The notes beneath the pieces were generated by a model. The model had not been told where the DNA came from. It was given only the letters and a program-made list of their open reading frames with translations, and made no database searches. Below, in pieces: positions 44,096-53,732 of a DNA stretch of 64,000 nucleotides (position 1 is the first letter of the stretch; each line of letters starts with the position of its first letter). Origin of the DNA: Thioclava atlantica (GTDB taxonomy: Bacteria; Pseudomonadota; Alphaproteobacteria; Rhodobacterales; Rhodobacteraceae). The position numbers and the translations under genes are program-made. The stretch covers positions 372,001-436,000 of the forward strand of contig NZ_AQRC01000001.1 in assembly GCF_000737065.1 (NCBI RefSeq), given 5' to 3'.

Positions 44096-44806
44096 TCACG
44101 CGAGCAGAAGCGGCGCCTCCAGCCAGTCCCGCAGACCTTGCGTGACCTTCTCGGGCTGCTCCAGCGGGCTCAGATGGCCTGCGCCCAGGATCATCCGGTA
44201 TTCGGCATGCGGCATCAGCTCGGCGAGGAACTCGTGCCGCCGGGGCGGGCAGATCCGGTCGAATTCGCCGCACATCAGCAGGGCCCGGACCTTCGAATTG
44301 CGCAAGGTGCGCTGCAGGTCGGGCCTGCGCATCAGCGCGCGCGACTGCGCGGCGAAAGCCTCGGGGCCGAGCGCCGCCGCCATCTCCAGAAGCAGGGCCT
44401 GCGCATGCGCGCGTTCGGGGCCGGGGGCGAGGGTTTCGGCGGGGATCTCGTCGAGCATCACCTCGTCGAGCCGCCCCGTGCGCGCGCCCACGATCCGGGT
44501 CTCGCGCATCGCGGCGACCTGCGGGGTTTCGGGAAGCGGCGAGACGTCGATCAACGCGATCTGGCTGACGCGTTCGGGCGCGCGGCGCAGGATCTCGATC
44601 GCGACGATGCCGCCCAGCCAATGCCCGGCCAGCGCGAAGCGGGCAGGGGCCTCCTCCAGCACCGCCTCGGCCATCTCCTCGATGCTGGTGCCCCGGAGCC
44701 GGGCCACCATCACGCTGCGTTGGGCGGACAATTCCTGGAGCGGGTGCCAGAACAGCCGGGCATCACACATGAAACCGGGCAGGAAGACCAGCGGGGCGCT
44801 AGGCAT
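44096..44806 (-). CDS. Alpha/beta hydrolase with Trp in place of the nucleophile Ser
   Basis: A 236-residue alpha/beta-hydrolase-fold protein. The nucleophile elbow, normally G-x-S-x-G, reads LAGHWLGGIVA, so tryptophan (TGG) stands where serine (TCG) is expected. The rest of the triad, Asp in LLMCGEFDRICPP and His in LGAGHLSPLEQP, is present, as is the oxyanion-side VFLPGFMCDARLF. It is probably not a standard esterase. ATG 44806 is preferred because GAGG lies upstream; the ATG at 44821 has no such site. It is convergent with phaZ. Confidence 0.85.
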   Translation of the reverse strand: MPSAPLVFLPGFMCDARLFWHPLQELSAQRSVMVARLRGTSIEEMAEAVLEEAPARFALAGHWLGGIVAIEILRRAPERVSQIALIDVSPLPETPQVAAMRETRIVGARTGRLDEVMLDEIPAETLAPGPERAHAQALLLEMAAALGPEAFAAQSRALMRRPDLQRTLRNSKVRALLMCGEFDRICPPRRHEFLAELMPHAEYRMILGAGHLSPLEQPEKVTQGLRDWLEAPLLLA

Positions 44807-44900
44807 GGCTCGAAACCTCATTCACGGCGCTTAGGCGCTCTGTTGGGTCGAGTGTGCCGCAAGCCTGCGGGGCTGGCAAATCGAAAACCGGGGGCGCGGC

Positions 44901-45644
44901 TCAAAGCCGCTCGATCACCTCGCCGAGCGCGGTCTCGATCAGCGTCAGGCAGTCGGGATCCGAGAAGCGGTGATCCGCCCCTTTCACGAGGGTGAGACGC
45001 ATATCCGGGCCCTCGGCATGATCGAGGAGCCGGATCGCGGTCTCGGTACTCACCGCGTCGTCGGCCGTGCCTTGCAGGAAGCGCGTGGGGAAGGGCAGCG
45101 CGAGCGGGGTGCGCAGGACCAGTCGCTCGCGCCCCTCGTTGATGAGGCGGCGGGTGATGATATAGGGCGCGCCATAATCCGAGGGCACCGCGACCGAGCC
45201 TTCGCTTTCGAGACGGTGGCGCGTCTCCTTGTCGAAGCTTGCCCAATAGCCGTCCTCGGTGAAATCGGGGGCCGCGGCGATGGTCACGAGACCGGCCACC
45301 TTTTCGGGATGTTCGCGCGCCATCAGGAGCGAGATCCAGCCGCCCATCGACGAGCCCACGAGGATCTGCGGCCCCTCGGTGAGCGCCGCGATCGTGTCGC
45401 GCGCATCCTCGAACCAGTCGCCGATCGCGCCATCCTCGAACCTGCCATCCGAGACGCCGTGCCCGGAATAGTCGAAGCGCAGGAAGGCGCGGCCCGTGCG
45501 CTTGGCCCATTCCTCGAGCGCGAGCGCCTTGGTGCCCTCCATGTCCGACTTGAAACCGCCGAGAAAGACCACGCCCGGCCCCGTTCCGGGGGTGCGGTTA
45601 TAGGCGATGCGGCGGCCTTCGGGCGTCTCGAGATATTCGGTCAT
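44901..45644 (-). CDS. Alpha/beta hydrolase (ABHD10-like thioesterase type)
   Basis: A 247-residue hydrolase with a full triad: Ser in LVGSSMGGWISLL, Asp in FLQGTADDAVS and His in VKGADHRFSD. RFDYSGHGVSDGRFEDGAIG is the typical region of the family that includes mammalian ABHD10 (palmitoyl-protein thioesterase). Substrate in bacteria unknown. It lies upstream of, and on the same strand as, the Ser-less hydrolase, 94 bases apart. Confidence 0.88.
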   Translation of the reverse strand: MTEYLETPEGRRIAYNRTPGTGPGVVFLGGFKSDMEGTKALALEEWAKRTGRAFLRFDYSGHGVSDGRFEDGAIGDWFEDARDTIAALTEGPQILVGSSMGGWISLLMAREHPEKVAGLVTIAAAPDFTEDGYWASFDKETRHRLESEGSVAVPSDYGAPYIITRRLINEGRERLVLRTPLALPFPTRFLQGTADDAVSTETAIRLLDHAEGPDMRLTLVKGADHRFSDPDCLTLIETALGEVIERL

Positions 45645-45902
45645 GGCGGCTCCCCTTCTCGGTTTGCCCCAACCTATCGGTCCATGCGCGGGGCCTCAAG
45701 ACGCCCCGACCCTGCGCCGGGCGTGCGGCAGGCGGTTCCCGGCGAGCGGTTCCCGGCTCAGATTGCGTGAATTTCCTGCAGGTTTTGCAGTATCCGGCGA
45801 TTTGCGGATATACATTTGCTGCCCGGCCCGCTAAGAAGGCGGCTTCCTCGTTGCGCGGGCAACCGTACGACCCTCTTACCTCCCCCTTGGATTCTCGACC
45901 TC

Positions 45903-47900
45903 ATGATCACTCCCCTCTCCGCGGCGCTTGCCGAGCGCGGCTATGAAACCCTTACCCCCGTTCAGGAGGCGGTGACCGCGCCTGATCTCGGAAACGCGGA
46001 CCTGCTGGTCTCGGCGCAGACGGGGTCGGGCAAGACGGTGGGGTTCGGCCTTGCCATCGCCCCGACGCTTCTGGGCGAGGACGATCACTTCGGCTCGGCC
46101 GCGACGCCGCTTGCCCTCGTCGTGGCGCCGACCCGCGAACTGGCCTTCCAGGTGATGCAGGAACTGCGCTGGCTTTACGCAAAGACCGGCGCGATCGTGA
46201 GTTCCTGCGTGGGCGGGATGGACATGCGCCAGGAGCGGCGCACGCTCGAACGCGGCGCGCATATCGTGGTGGGGACGCCGGGGCGTCTGAGCGACCATAT
46301 CCGCCGCGCATCGCTGGATCTGAGCGACATTCGCGCCGTCGTTCTCGACGAGGCCGACGAGATGCTCGATCTGGGCTTCCGCGAGGATCTGGAATTCATT
46401 CTCGGCGCTGCCCCGGCCGAGCGCCGGACCCTGCTGTTCTCGGCCACCGTCTCGCCGATGATCGCCAAGCTCGCCGAGCAGTTCCAGCGCGACGCGCGCC
46501 GGATCTCGACGATCAACAAGGCCCAGCAGCACGCAGATATCAGCTACAAGGCACTGCGCGTCGCGGCCTCCGACAGCGACCACGCGATCTTCAACCTGCT
46601 GCGCTTCCACGAGGAGGAGAGCGCGATCGTCTTCGCCAATACGCGGGCGCAGGTGAACCATCTCACGGCGCGGCTGTCCAATCGCGGCCTGCCGGTGGTG
46701 ACGCTTTCGGGTGAGCTCAGCCAGTCCGAGCGCAGCCATGCGCTTCAGGCGATGCGCGACGGGCGGGCCCGGGTCTGCGTGGCGACCGATGTGGCCGCGC
46801 GCGGGATCGACCTGCCGAACCTCAACCTCGTGATCCATGCCGATCTGCCGCAGAACACCGAAAGCCTGCTGCACCGCTCGGGCCGCACCGGCCGTGCCGG
46901 GCGCAAGGGTGTCTCGGCGCTGATCGTGCCGCCCCGGATGACAAAACGCGCCGAGCGTCTGCTGAAATTCGCGAAGATCAACGCCGAATGGACAGTCCCG
47001 CCCTCGGCGGACGAGATCATCGCGCGCGACGAGGAGCGGCTCCTGACCGATCCCGCCTGGCGCGAACCGATCACCGAGGATCAGGCGGCCTTCGCGCAGA
47101 AACTGCTCGAGCGGCACGGGGCCGAGGCGGTCGCCGCGGCTTTCCTGCGCCTGCACCAGTCGCGCCACGCCGCCCCCGAGGAGCTTCTGCCGCCCGATAC
47201 CAAGGGTGTCTCCGAACGCAAGGAGTTCGGGCCGAGCCGTTGGTTCTCCCTCTCGGTCGGGCGCGATGACCGCGCGGAGCCGCGCTGGCTGTTGCCGCTG
47301 CTGCGCCGGGCGGCGGATCTCGAGAAAGCCGCGATCGGTGCGATCCGCGTGCAGCAGTCCGAGACCTTCGTCGAGATCGCGGAAAGCAGCGTGGCGCAAT
47401 TCATGAAGGCAATTGGGCCGGACGGGGAGATATCGGACGGGATGACCGCCTCCGCGCTCGACGGGCCGCCCGACTTCGCCCGTGCCCCCCGCAAGCCCCG
47501 ACCCGAGAAAGGGCAGCACCGGACCGGCCGCGATGGCGCGCCCGCGACCCGGAAGGATGGCTCGGAGCAGGGCAAGCCGTCCACGGGCGGGAAAGCTTGG
47601 ACGAAACGGGACGAGCCCGGTCATGACGAGGCCAAACCCCGCCGCGACAAGGCGGGTTCGGCCGGCTGGCGCCCCGATGACGAGGCTGCACCCGCCGAAG
47701 GGCAGGGTCATGCGAAGAAGCGTGCGGCCAAATATGAACCCAAGCGCGGCCCGAAACCGGGCAAGAAACCAGTGACGAAGGGCAAGTTCGCCGCGAAGAA
47801 ATCGGCTTCGAGCAAGCCTGCCAAGGGCAAGTCGGGCGAGGGGCGCAAGTTCTCCGCTCCCTCCGCTGACGGGCCGAAGCCGCCGCGCCGCAAGGGCTGA
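45903..47900 (+). CDS. DEAD-box RNA helicase (DeaD/CsdA-like)
   Basis: A 665-residue RNA helicase. Q motif in GYETLTPVQEAV, Walker A SAQTGSGKT, PTRELAFQ, DEAD box VVLDEADEMLD, SAT in LFSATVSP, and HRSGRTGRAGRKG. Residues about 455-540 are a DbpA-type RNA-binding domain (WFSLSVGRDDRAEPRWLLPLL), and the last 130 residues are a Lys/Arg-rich tail. It probably works in ribosome assembly or cold adaptation. Confidence 0.93.
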   Translation: MITPLSAALAERGYETLTPVQEAVTAPDLGNADLLVSAQTGSGKTVGFGLAIAPTLLGEDDHFGSAATPLALVVAPTRELAFQVMQELRWLYAKTGAIVSSCVGGMDMRQERRTLERGAHIVVGTPGRLSDHIRRASLDLSDIRAVVLDEADEMLDLGFREDLEFILGAAPAERRTLLFSATVSPMIAKLAEQFQRDARRISTINKAQQHADISYKALRVAASDSDHAIFNLLRFHEEESAIVFANTRAQVNHLTARLSNRGLPVVTLSGELSQSERSHALQAMRDGRARVCVATDVAARGIDLPNLNLVIHADLPQNTESLLHRSGRTGRAGRKGVSALIVPPRMTKRAERLLKFAKINAEWTVPPSADEIIARDEERLLTDPAWREPITEDQAAFAQKLLERHGAEAVAAAFLRLHQSRHAAPEELLPPDTKGVSERKEFGPSRWFSLSVGRDDRAEPRWLLPLLRRAADLEKAAIGAIRVQQSETFVEIAESSVAQFMKAIGPDGEISDGMTASALDGPPDFARAPRKPRPEKGQHRTGRDGAPATRKDGSEQGKPSTGGKAWTKRDEPGHDEAKPRRDKAGSAGWRPDDEAAPAEGQGHAKKRAAKYEPKRGPKPGKKPVTKGKFAAKKSASSKPAKGKSGEGRKFSAPSADGPKPPRRKG

Positions 47901-48056
47901 GATCACGCGAGAGCGCCGATCACGACCGCCCCGCATGGTCCCTGACCTTGCGGGGCGGAGCGCTCGTGCAGTGCGCGCCCCAACGGACGGGCACGCGGGA
48001 AAGATCAGATCAAATCACTTAACGAATGCCCTGGGCGAAGAATGATCGCGCAGGGG

Positions 48057-48527
48057 TTACCGGGCCGGTTCGATAGGGGGCCGGTTGGCGACCGGAGTGA
48101 CCGGCAAGGCGCCGTGACGCAGCACCGTCGCCCCGGTGATCCGCGAGAGATACCCGGCGATCGCCTCCACGGCCGCTGACGTGTCGCCGTCGGGGATATG
48201 TGCGGCGATCAGGATCTTGCGCAGCTCATGCGCGCGCATGATGTAGGACAGCACATGGGCGATCGCGCAATGCTCGTCGGGGTCGCTGAGCTGCTCCATC
48301 TCATAGGTCAGGAACGAGGTGCAAAGCGGCGATGCCCCGTGGCGCGCGAGACGGTCCAGGATGTCGCTGCGCCCCATCCCGTTATGGGACAGGCATACCA
48401 GATGCGCCCGGTCCCCCTTGAGCGCCTGGGCAAGATCGCTGTCGAGATCGAGGGTGCAGCATTCGGGGTGAATAGCAAGGACGAGCGCCCCCTCGCTCGG
48501 GGACTGGATTTTCGGGTCGTGCATCAT
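48057..48527 (-). CDS. Unrecognised protein in an operon with otsA
   Basis: A 156-residue protein from ATG 48527 (MMHDPKIQSPSEGALVLAIH). The ribosome site AGGAGG lies inside the last codons of otsA, whose stop is just upstream, so the genes are coupled. It has PECCTLDLDSDLAQAL, a possible RSDILDRLARHGASPLC segment, and a long helix (CAIAHVLSYIMRAHELRKIL). Four cysteines are present. No family was recognised. A role in trehalose synthesis or stress response is suggested only by position. Confidence 0.7.
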   Translation of the reverse strand: MMHDPKIQSPSEGALVLAIHPECCTLDLDSDLAQALKGDRAHLVCLSHNGMGRSDILDRLARHGASPLCTSFLTYEMEQLSDPDEHCAIAHVLSYIMRAHELRKILIAAHIPDGDTSAAVEAIAGYLSRITGATVLRHGALPVTPVANRPPIEPAR

Positions 48528-48528
48528 G

Positions 48529-49992
48529 TCAAGCCTCCTCAGTGGGGACGGCGTCAGGATATCCGGCGCGGGCCCGGTTTTGCGAACTATCTCCCCCGAG
48601 CGCGCGCAGGGCGACATCCACGGGTTTGCCCGCCACCGACAGGGTGGGGGGGCATGCGGCGAGGCGATCGAGGAAACGACGCGCCCAATCGCCCACATCG
48701 GTTGCTTCGACCACGTCCATGCAGGCGCGATATCGCGCGCGCCGCTCCGAAAGCGGCATCGTCAGGGCGCGGTGGATCGCCTCGGCCACCTCGTCGCAGT
48801 CATGGGGGTTGACCAGGAGCGCCTCGGTCATGTCCTCGGCCGCGCCGGCGAAACGCGACAGGATCAGCACGCCCGGGTCTTCCGGGGCCTGCGCGGCGAC
48901 ATATTCCTTCGCCACGAGGTTCATCCCGTCCGCGAGCGCGGTCACCAGACAGGCCCGGGCGCCGCGCAGCAATCCCGCGACCTCGTCGCGCGGGACCGGC
49001 CGATGAAGGAAGCGGATCGGCGCCCAGTGCACCTCGCCGAAACGACCGTTCACCTGGCCCGCGATATGTTCGAGCTCATGGGTGATCTCGCGATAGGCCT
49101 TCACCCCTTCGCGGGAGGGCGGCGCGATCTGCACCAGCGAGATGCGCGGATCGGGTCCGAAACGCTCCAGATAGCGCTCATAGGCGCGAAACCGGTTCGG
49201 CAACCCCTTGGAGTAATCGAGCCGGTCGACCCCGATGACATAGGCGTCGCCGCATCCGTCCTGCATCAGGGCCGGAGCGCCGCCTTGTGCCGCCTGCGTG
49301 AAGGCCTCGACCGAGATGCCGATCGGGAAGGACCGGATCGCCACCTCATGCGCGCCGAACTTGATCGTGCCGCCGCGAAGATGCTCCGCCTGCGGCGTGG
49401 CCCGGAACATCTCGAGGCACCGCGCGACATCGGCGCGGGTCTGCAACCCCACCAGGTCGTAATGCGCGAGCCAGCCGGCGAAGGCGGGCGGATCGGGCAG
49501 CACCGCGAGATCGGTGATGTTGGGGAAGGGAATATGCAGGAAGAAACCGATCCGGTTCGTCACGCCCAGCTTGCGCAGCTCCTGCGCGAGCGGGAAGAAG
49601 TGATAGTCATGAACCCAGATCAGGTCGTCGGGCGCGATGACCTCGGCCATCTGCTGCGCGAGGCGGCGATTGACCCGGGCATAGGCTTCGGTGAAGGCGC
49701 GGTTCGTGTCGACGAGATCGGTGCGGTGATGCGAGAGCGGCCAGAGCACCGAATTGGCGAAACCGAGATAGTAATTCTCGCGATCCGCCTCGCTCAGGCG
49801 GAAGCCGAGCCGGCGGTAGGCGTCGCCCCCGAGATCGGTCAGCGCCTCCTCTTCCGGCCCTGTTTCGGGATGCGCCCCGATCCAGATGCCGCCCTTTTCC
49901 CGCAGCGCTTCGTCAAGCGCCACGACGAGCCCGCCCGACGGGGCGCCTCCGGTGGGAATACGATTGGAAACAACGACGAGCCGAGCAGGCAT
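48529..49992 (-). CDS. otsA: Alpha,alpha-trehalose-phosphate synthase (UDP-forming)
   Basis: A 487-residue GT20 glycosyltransferase that joins glucose from UDP-glucose to glucose-6-phosphate. It shows SGGLVVALDEAL, WVHDYHFFPLAQELRK, RLDYSKGLPNRFRAYERYL and NLVAKEYVAAQ, family residues for donor and acceptor binding. MPARLVVVSNRIPTGGAPSG is the usual start. No otsB phosphatase gene lies in the window; the partner gene downstream is not a phosphatase. Trehalose protects cells in osmotic stress. Confidence 0.95.
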   Translation of the reverse strand: MPARLVVVSNRIPTGGAPSGGLVVALDEALREKGGIWIGAHPETGPEEEALTDLGGDAYRRLGFRLSEADRENYYLGFANSVLWPLSHHRTDLVDTNRAFTEAYARVNRRLAQQMAEVIAPDDLIWVHDYHFFPLAQELRKLGVTNRIGFFLHIPFPNITDLAVLPDPPAFAGWLAHYDLVGLQTRADVARCLEMFRATPQAEHLRGGTIKFGAHEVAIRSFPIGISVEAFTQAAQGGAPALMQDGCGDAYVIGVDRLDYSKGLPNRFRAYERYLERFGPDPRISLVQIAPPSREGVKAYREITHELEHIAGQVNGRFGEVHWAPIRFLHRPVPRDEVAGLLRGARACLVTALADGMNLVAKEYVAAQAPEDPGVLILSRFAGAAEDMTEALLVNPHDCDEVAEAIHRALTMPLSERRARYRACMDVVEATDVGDWARRFLDRLAACPPTLSVAGKPVDVALRALGGDSSQNRARAGYPDAVPTEEA

Positions 49993-50347
49993 GGACGGAC
50001 AGCCCTCCTAAAATGCGGTGGGGAAAGACGCTTGTCTTTATGGATATTCCGGGGCCGTAACGCCGGATCTTCGACGCCAGTTCCTGCGGATTTGACCGAA
50101 TCCGGGGCGCGAGTCGAAAAAAGTAAAAGTCATTAACCTAAGACAACTCGAGGGCGAAATTTTCACCTTCCCGCAGCGGGTCCGGGGTGCCGTTTCACCT
50201 GGCCGATGATGCCATTTGAGGGGACGGAGCGCCGTTGCGTTCACGCGACATGGCGCTTCGCCCGAGATCCTCTCGCCACCCCGCCGCCATCTCAAGGCGT
50301 GGCGATGAGGCGTTTAAGCGCGGCGCGGATCCCCTGCGGTCGATGCC
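49993..50347. other. Gene-free spacer upstream of otsA
   Basis: About 355 bases between the otsA start and the stop of the next gene on the same strand. It has no convincing frame and should contain the otsA promoter. A short AT-rich patch (AAAAAAGTAAAAGTCATTAACC, about 50118-50138) stands out in the GC-rich surroundings. No terminator or known riboswitch was recognised. Confidence 0.5.
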
Positions 50348-51142
50348 TCAGAAATCGCGCGGTCCGAGATCGTATTGCCGTGCCCATGTGCGCAATGTCT
50401 CGTCGAACCCTTCTTCCGGAGCGCTCTCGAGCCCGGGCAATTCGTGCAGAAGGATATCGAGGCTCTCGCGCTGATCCGAGGTGAGCCGTGCGTCATGGCG
50501 CAGCCGCCACAGCCCGCGCGGCACCCGCCGTCGCTCCCGTTCGGTGCTGAAATGGAGCGCGAAGGGGATGGATTTGAATTGCGCCACCATCGTCCCGAGC
50601 TGGGGCAGAAACACTTGCGAGAAATGTTCCGACCCGGGCGGATGCACCTCCGCGAGCGCCATCACCGCGCGGGAAGAGGCCACGGCCTGCGTCGTGGAGT
50701 AGACGAAGCTCACCGACAGCGTCAGGACGATCATCCCGCACACGCCCGCAAGCGCCGAGACGAGCCCCCAACCCTGACCGCCTGCTTCATTGAGCCCGCC
50801 GCCCAAAGTGCCCAGCAGATGGCCGACGAAGGCTATGCGGCCGAGCGGGCCGGTGGCGGTCTTGTCCGCGGTTTCGACCACCGCGCCGGGTGCGGAGGCG
50901 AAGACGAGGCTCCAGCCCAGCAGCAGCAACGCGATCCACATCGCGCCGACGCTCGATATCGACAGCGGTCCGCAGATGCGGTGGGCGAAGCGATGGTGGG
51001 CGAAGGGGCGCATCGCCGCGAACATCGCCCGCGCCATGCGCGGCGCGAGCGGGCCGGCCGTGCCCGCCCTGAGCGCCGACATCATGATGTCCCAGAAGGT
51101 GACAAGGACGATCGCGGCGCCGAGAAGGCCGAGGAGCGTCAT
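50348..51142 (-). CDS. Membrane protein of unknown function (channel-like layout)
   Basis: A 264-residue protein with hydrophobic segments at about 3-20, 65-82 and 127-150, the last pair around a Gly-rich loop (GTLGGGLNEAGGQGWG), and a cytoplasmic C-terminal half. This helix-loop-helix layout recalls two-helix potassium channels but the filter TVGYG is absent, so channel activity is only a guess. Its start overlaps the stop of the upstream gene (ATGA). Confidence 0.75.
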   Translation of the reverse strand: MTLLGLLGAAIVLVTFWDIMMSALRAGTAGPLAPRMARAMFAAMRPFAHHRFAHRICGPLSISSVGAMWIALLLLGWSLVFASAPGAVVETADKTATGPLGRIAFVGHLLGTLGGGLNEAGGQGWGLVSALAGVCGMIVLTLSVSFVYSTTQAVASSRAVMALAEVHPPGSEHFSQVFLPQLGTMVAQFKSIPFALHFSTERERRRVPRGLWRLRHDARLTSDQRESLDILLHELPGLESAPEEGFDETLRTWARQYDLGPRDF

Positions 51143-51861
51143 CGCGCCACCTCTGCCTCGGCGCGCGCCTCCTCGCTCCGCCCGATCTGCCCCAGATCGG
51201 CGCCACGTTTCGGCCGCTTCCCGTCCTCGCCCTGCAGGAAGGCCTTGGCCTCCTGCGCCAGCATCTCATCCATCCTGCGCGCCAGTTCGCGGCGTTTGCG
51301 GAAGCTGCGCAATTGCAGCGTCGAGGCGTTGCGCGGGAAGAAGCGCATATGCCCGCGGCCGTGATAGACGTCGAAACATTGCCGGCCCGCGACCAGCACC
51401 CCGTCGCGGCTGCTTTCCGCGAGCACGGTGACCACCACCGCCTCGATCTGATGCGCCGATTTGGGGATATCGGCAAGATCGTAGGCGATCTTCACCAGAT
51501 CCGAGATCCGGCCGAGGTCGCGATAATCCGCGGATTTGAGCGGCCCCTTGATCGAGCGGCTCGGATCGTCGTCGGTGAACGGTGCGAACCCGCCGGAATC
51601 GTTGGCGATCGAGTGATAGGTCTGGCCGTCGACCTCGAGATCGGCCAGCACCGCTTTCACGAAGATCGGCTCGGCGCCCATGTTGCCCACCATCAGGTGA
51701 CCATGTTCATGCCCGCCCGCGACCCGGGTGATCAGGATCTTCGAGCGTCGCTCGCGGCGAAAATTGCTCAGCAGCAGTTGCAGATAGACGACCCAGACCA
51801 TCGCGGTGACGCTCTGCACCGCGAGGCCGATGATCTCCCTGTTGTCCACGAGCCAGCTCAA
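51139..51861 (-). CDS. Membrane-anchored protein of unknown function (TTG start)
   Basis: A 240-residue protein if it starts at TTG 51861, the best start because GGAGG lies 4 bases upstream; no ATG or GTG with a good site fits. One N-terminal transmembrane helix (IIGLAVQSVTAMVWVVYLQL) is followed by a soluble domain with ITRVAGGHEHGHLMVGNMGA and a long charged helix at the end. It overlaps the next gene by ATGA, so the two are a coupled pair. No known family was recognised. Confidence 0.72.
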   Translation of the reverse strand: MSWLVDNREIIGLAVQSVTAMVWVVYLQLLLSNFRRERRSKILITRVAGGHEHGHLMVGNMGAEPIFVKAVLADLEVDGQTYHSIANDSGGFAPFTDDDPSRSIKGPLKSADYRDLGRISDLVKIAYDLADIPKSAHQIEAVVVTVLAESSRDGVLVAGRQCFDVYHGRGHMRFFPRNASTLQLRSFRKRRELARRMDEMLAQEAKAFLQGEDGKRPKRGADLGQIGRSEEARAEAEVAR

Positions 51862-52136
51862 GGGTCCTCCAAAGGTTAGTCGCAAGGCCAACGCGGTGCC
51901 GTGCCACCGGGTCCGTCTTCGAGGAAAGAAATGCCGCCTTCGAGGGCGTTGCGGCCCATCTTGCCCCGCTCCCTCCGGCCACCGTGTGGGGCCCCCAGCG
52001 GTGTCTCGGGCCCATCGAGGCCGCCCCGTCTGCGGGCTTGCGCTAACATCACCGGGGGAGACCGCGCTCGCGTTCCGGGGGGCCACGCCTCCATCGCCGA
52101 TTGCATGGCGCGTTCGGGCAGGATAAACGGGCGCGC

Positions 52137-53732
52137 ATGAGCAACCGTCCCGCCCTCCCGCCCGAAATCGCCCGTCGCCGCACCTTCGCGATCATCTCGC
52201 ACCCGGATGCGGGCAAGACCACGCTGACCGAGAAGTTCCTGCTTTTCGGCGGTGCGATCCAGATGGCGGGGCAGGTGCGGGCCAAGGGCGAGGCGCGGCG
52301 CACGCGCTCGGACTTCATGAAGCTCGAACAGGATCGCGGGATCTCGGTCTCGGCCTCGGCCATGTCGTTCGAGTATCGCGATTTCCGCTACAACCTCGTC
52401 GATACGCCCGGCCACTCGGATTTCTCCGAAGACACCTACCGGACGCTCACCGCCGTGGATGCCGCGATCATGGTGATCGACGGCGCAAAGGGCGTGGAAA
52501 GCCAGACCCGCAAGCTCTTCGAGGTCTGCCGGTTGCGCGACCTGCCGATCCTGACCTTCTGTAACAAGATGGACCGCGAAAGCCGCGACACGTTCGAGAT
52601 CATCGACGAGATCCAGGAAAACCTCGCGATCGACGTGGCGCCCGCGAGCTGGCCGATCGGGATGGGCCGCGAGTTCCTCGGCTGCTACGACATGCTGCAT
52701 GACCGGCTCGAGCTGATGGACCGGGCCGATCGCAACAAGGTGGCCGAGTCGATCAAGATCTCCGGCCTCGACGATCCGAAACTGGCCGAACACGTGCCCG
52801 CCGATATGCTCGAGAAGCTGCGCGAAGAGGTCGAGATGGCGCGCGAGCTGCTGCCCGCCTTCGATCGCCAGAGCTTCCTCGAAGGGCATCTGACGCCGAT
52901 CTGGTTCGGCTCGGCGATCAACTCCTTCGGGGTGAAGGAACTGATGGACGGGATCGGCGAGTTCGGCCCCGAGCCGGAAGTGTTCAAGACCGCCGAGCGC
53001 GACGTGGCGCCCGAGGAAAAGAAGGTGAGCGGCTTCGTCTTCAAGGTGCAGGCCAACATGGACCCCAAGCACCGCGACCGGGTGGCCTTCGTGCGTCTCG
53101 TCTCGGGCCATTTCACCCGCGGGCAGAAGCTGTTCCATGTGCGCTCGAAAAAGCCGATGGCGGTGTCGAACCCCGTGCTGTTCCTCGCCGCCGACCGCGA
53201 GCTGGCCGAAGAGGCCTGGGGCGGCGACATCATCGGCATCCCGAACCACGGCCAGCTGCGCATCGGCGATGCGCTGACTGAGGGCGAGAGCCTGCGCTTC
53301 ACCGGCATTCCGAGCTTCGCTCCCGAACTGCTGCAATCGGTGCGCGCGACCGACCCGATGAAGGGCAAGCATCTGGAAAAGGCGCTGATGCAATTCGCCG
53401 AGGAAGGGGCCGCCAAGGTGTTCAAGCCCGCAATCGGCTCGGGCTTCATCGTCGGCGTCGTGGGCGCGCTGCAATTCGACGTGCTGGCAAGCCGGATCGA
53501 GCTGGAATACGGCATTCCCGTGCGCTTCGAGACGTCGCAGTTCACCTCTGCCCGCTGGGTGCAGGGCGACAAGGCGGCGGTCGAGAAGCTGTTGAACGCG
53601 AACAAGCAGCACATCTCCTACGACCATGACGGCGACGTGGTGTTCCTGACCCGCCTGCAATGGGACATCGACCGGGTCGAGCGCGACTATGAGGGCGTGA
53701 CGCTGAGCGCGACCAAGGAGATGATGCAGTGA
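52137..53732 (+). CDS. prfC: Peptide chain release factor 3
   Basis: A 531-residue GTPase that removes RF1 and RF2 from the ribosome after release. G motifs: ISHPDAGKTTLTEK (G1), RGISVSASAM region (G2), DTPGHSDF (G3), NKMDRE (G4). The C-terminal RF3 domain follows (FEFT-type MKGKHLEKALMQFAEEGAAK). It ends with an overlapping start (GTGA) of the next gene. Confidence 0.96.
   Translation: MSNRPALPPEIARRRTFAIISHPDAGKTTLTEKFLLFGGAIQMAGQVRAKGEARRTRSDFMKLEQDRGISVSASAMSFEYRDFRYNLVDTPGHSDFSEDTYRTLTAVDAAIMVIDGAKGVESQTRKLFEVCRLRDLPILTFCNKMDRESRDTFEIIDEIQENLAIDVAPASWPIGMGREFLGCYDMLHDRLELMDRADRNKVAESIKISGLDDPKLAEHVPADMLEKLREEVEMARELLPAFDRQSFLEGHLTPIWFGSAINSFGVKELMDGIGEFGPEPEVFKTAERDVAPEEKKVSGFVFKVQANMDPKHRDRVAFVRLVSGHFTRGQKLFHVRSKKPMAVSNPVLFLAADRELAEEAWGGDIIGIPNHGQLRIGDALTEGESLRFTGIPSFAPELLQSVRATDPMKGKHLEKALMQFAEEGAAKVFKPAIGSGFIVGVVGALQFDVLASRIELEYGIPVRFETSQFTSARWVQGDKAAVEKLLNANKQHISYDHDGDVVFLTRLQWDIDRVERDYEGVTLSATKEMMQ

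Noticed and set aside
50348-51142. Potassium channel call for the membrane protein
   Set aside because: The selectivity filter (TVGYG-type) is absent and helix positions alone are not enough to claim channel activity.
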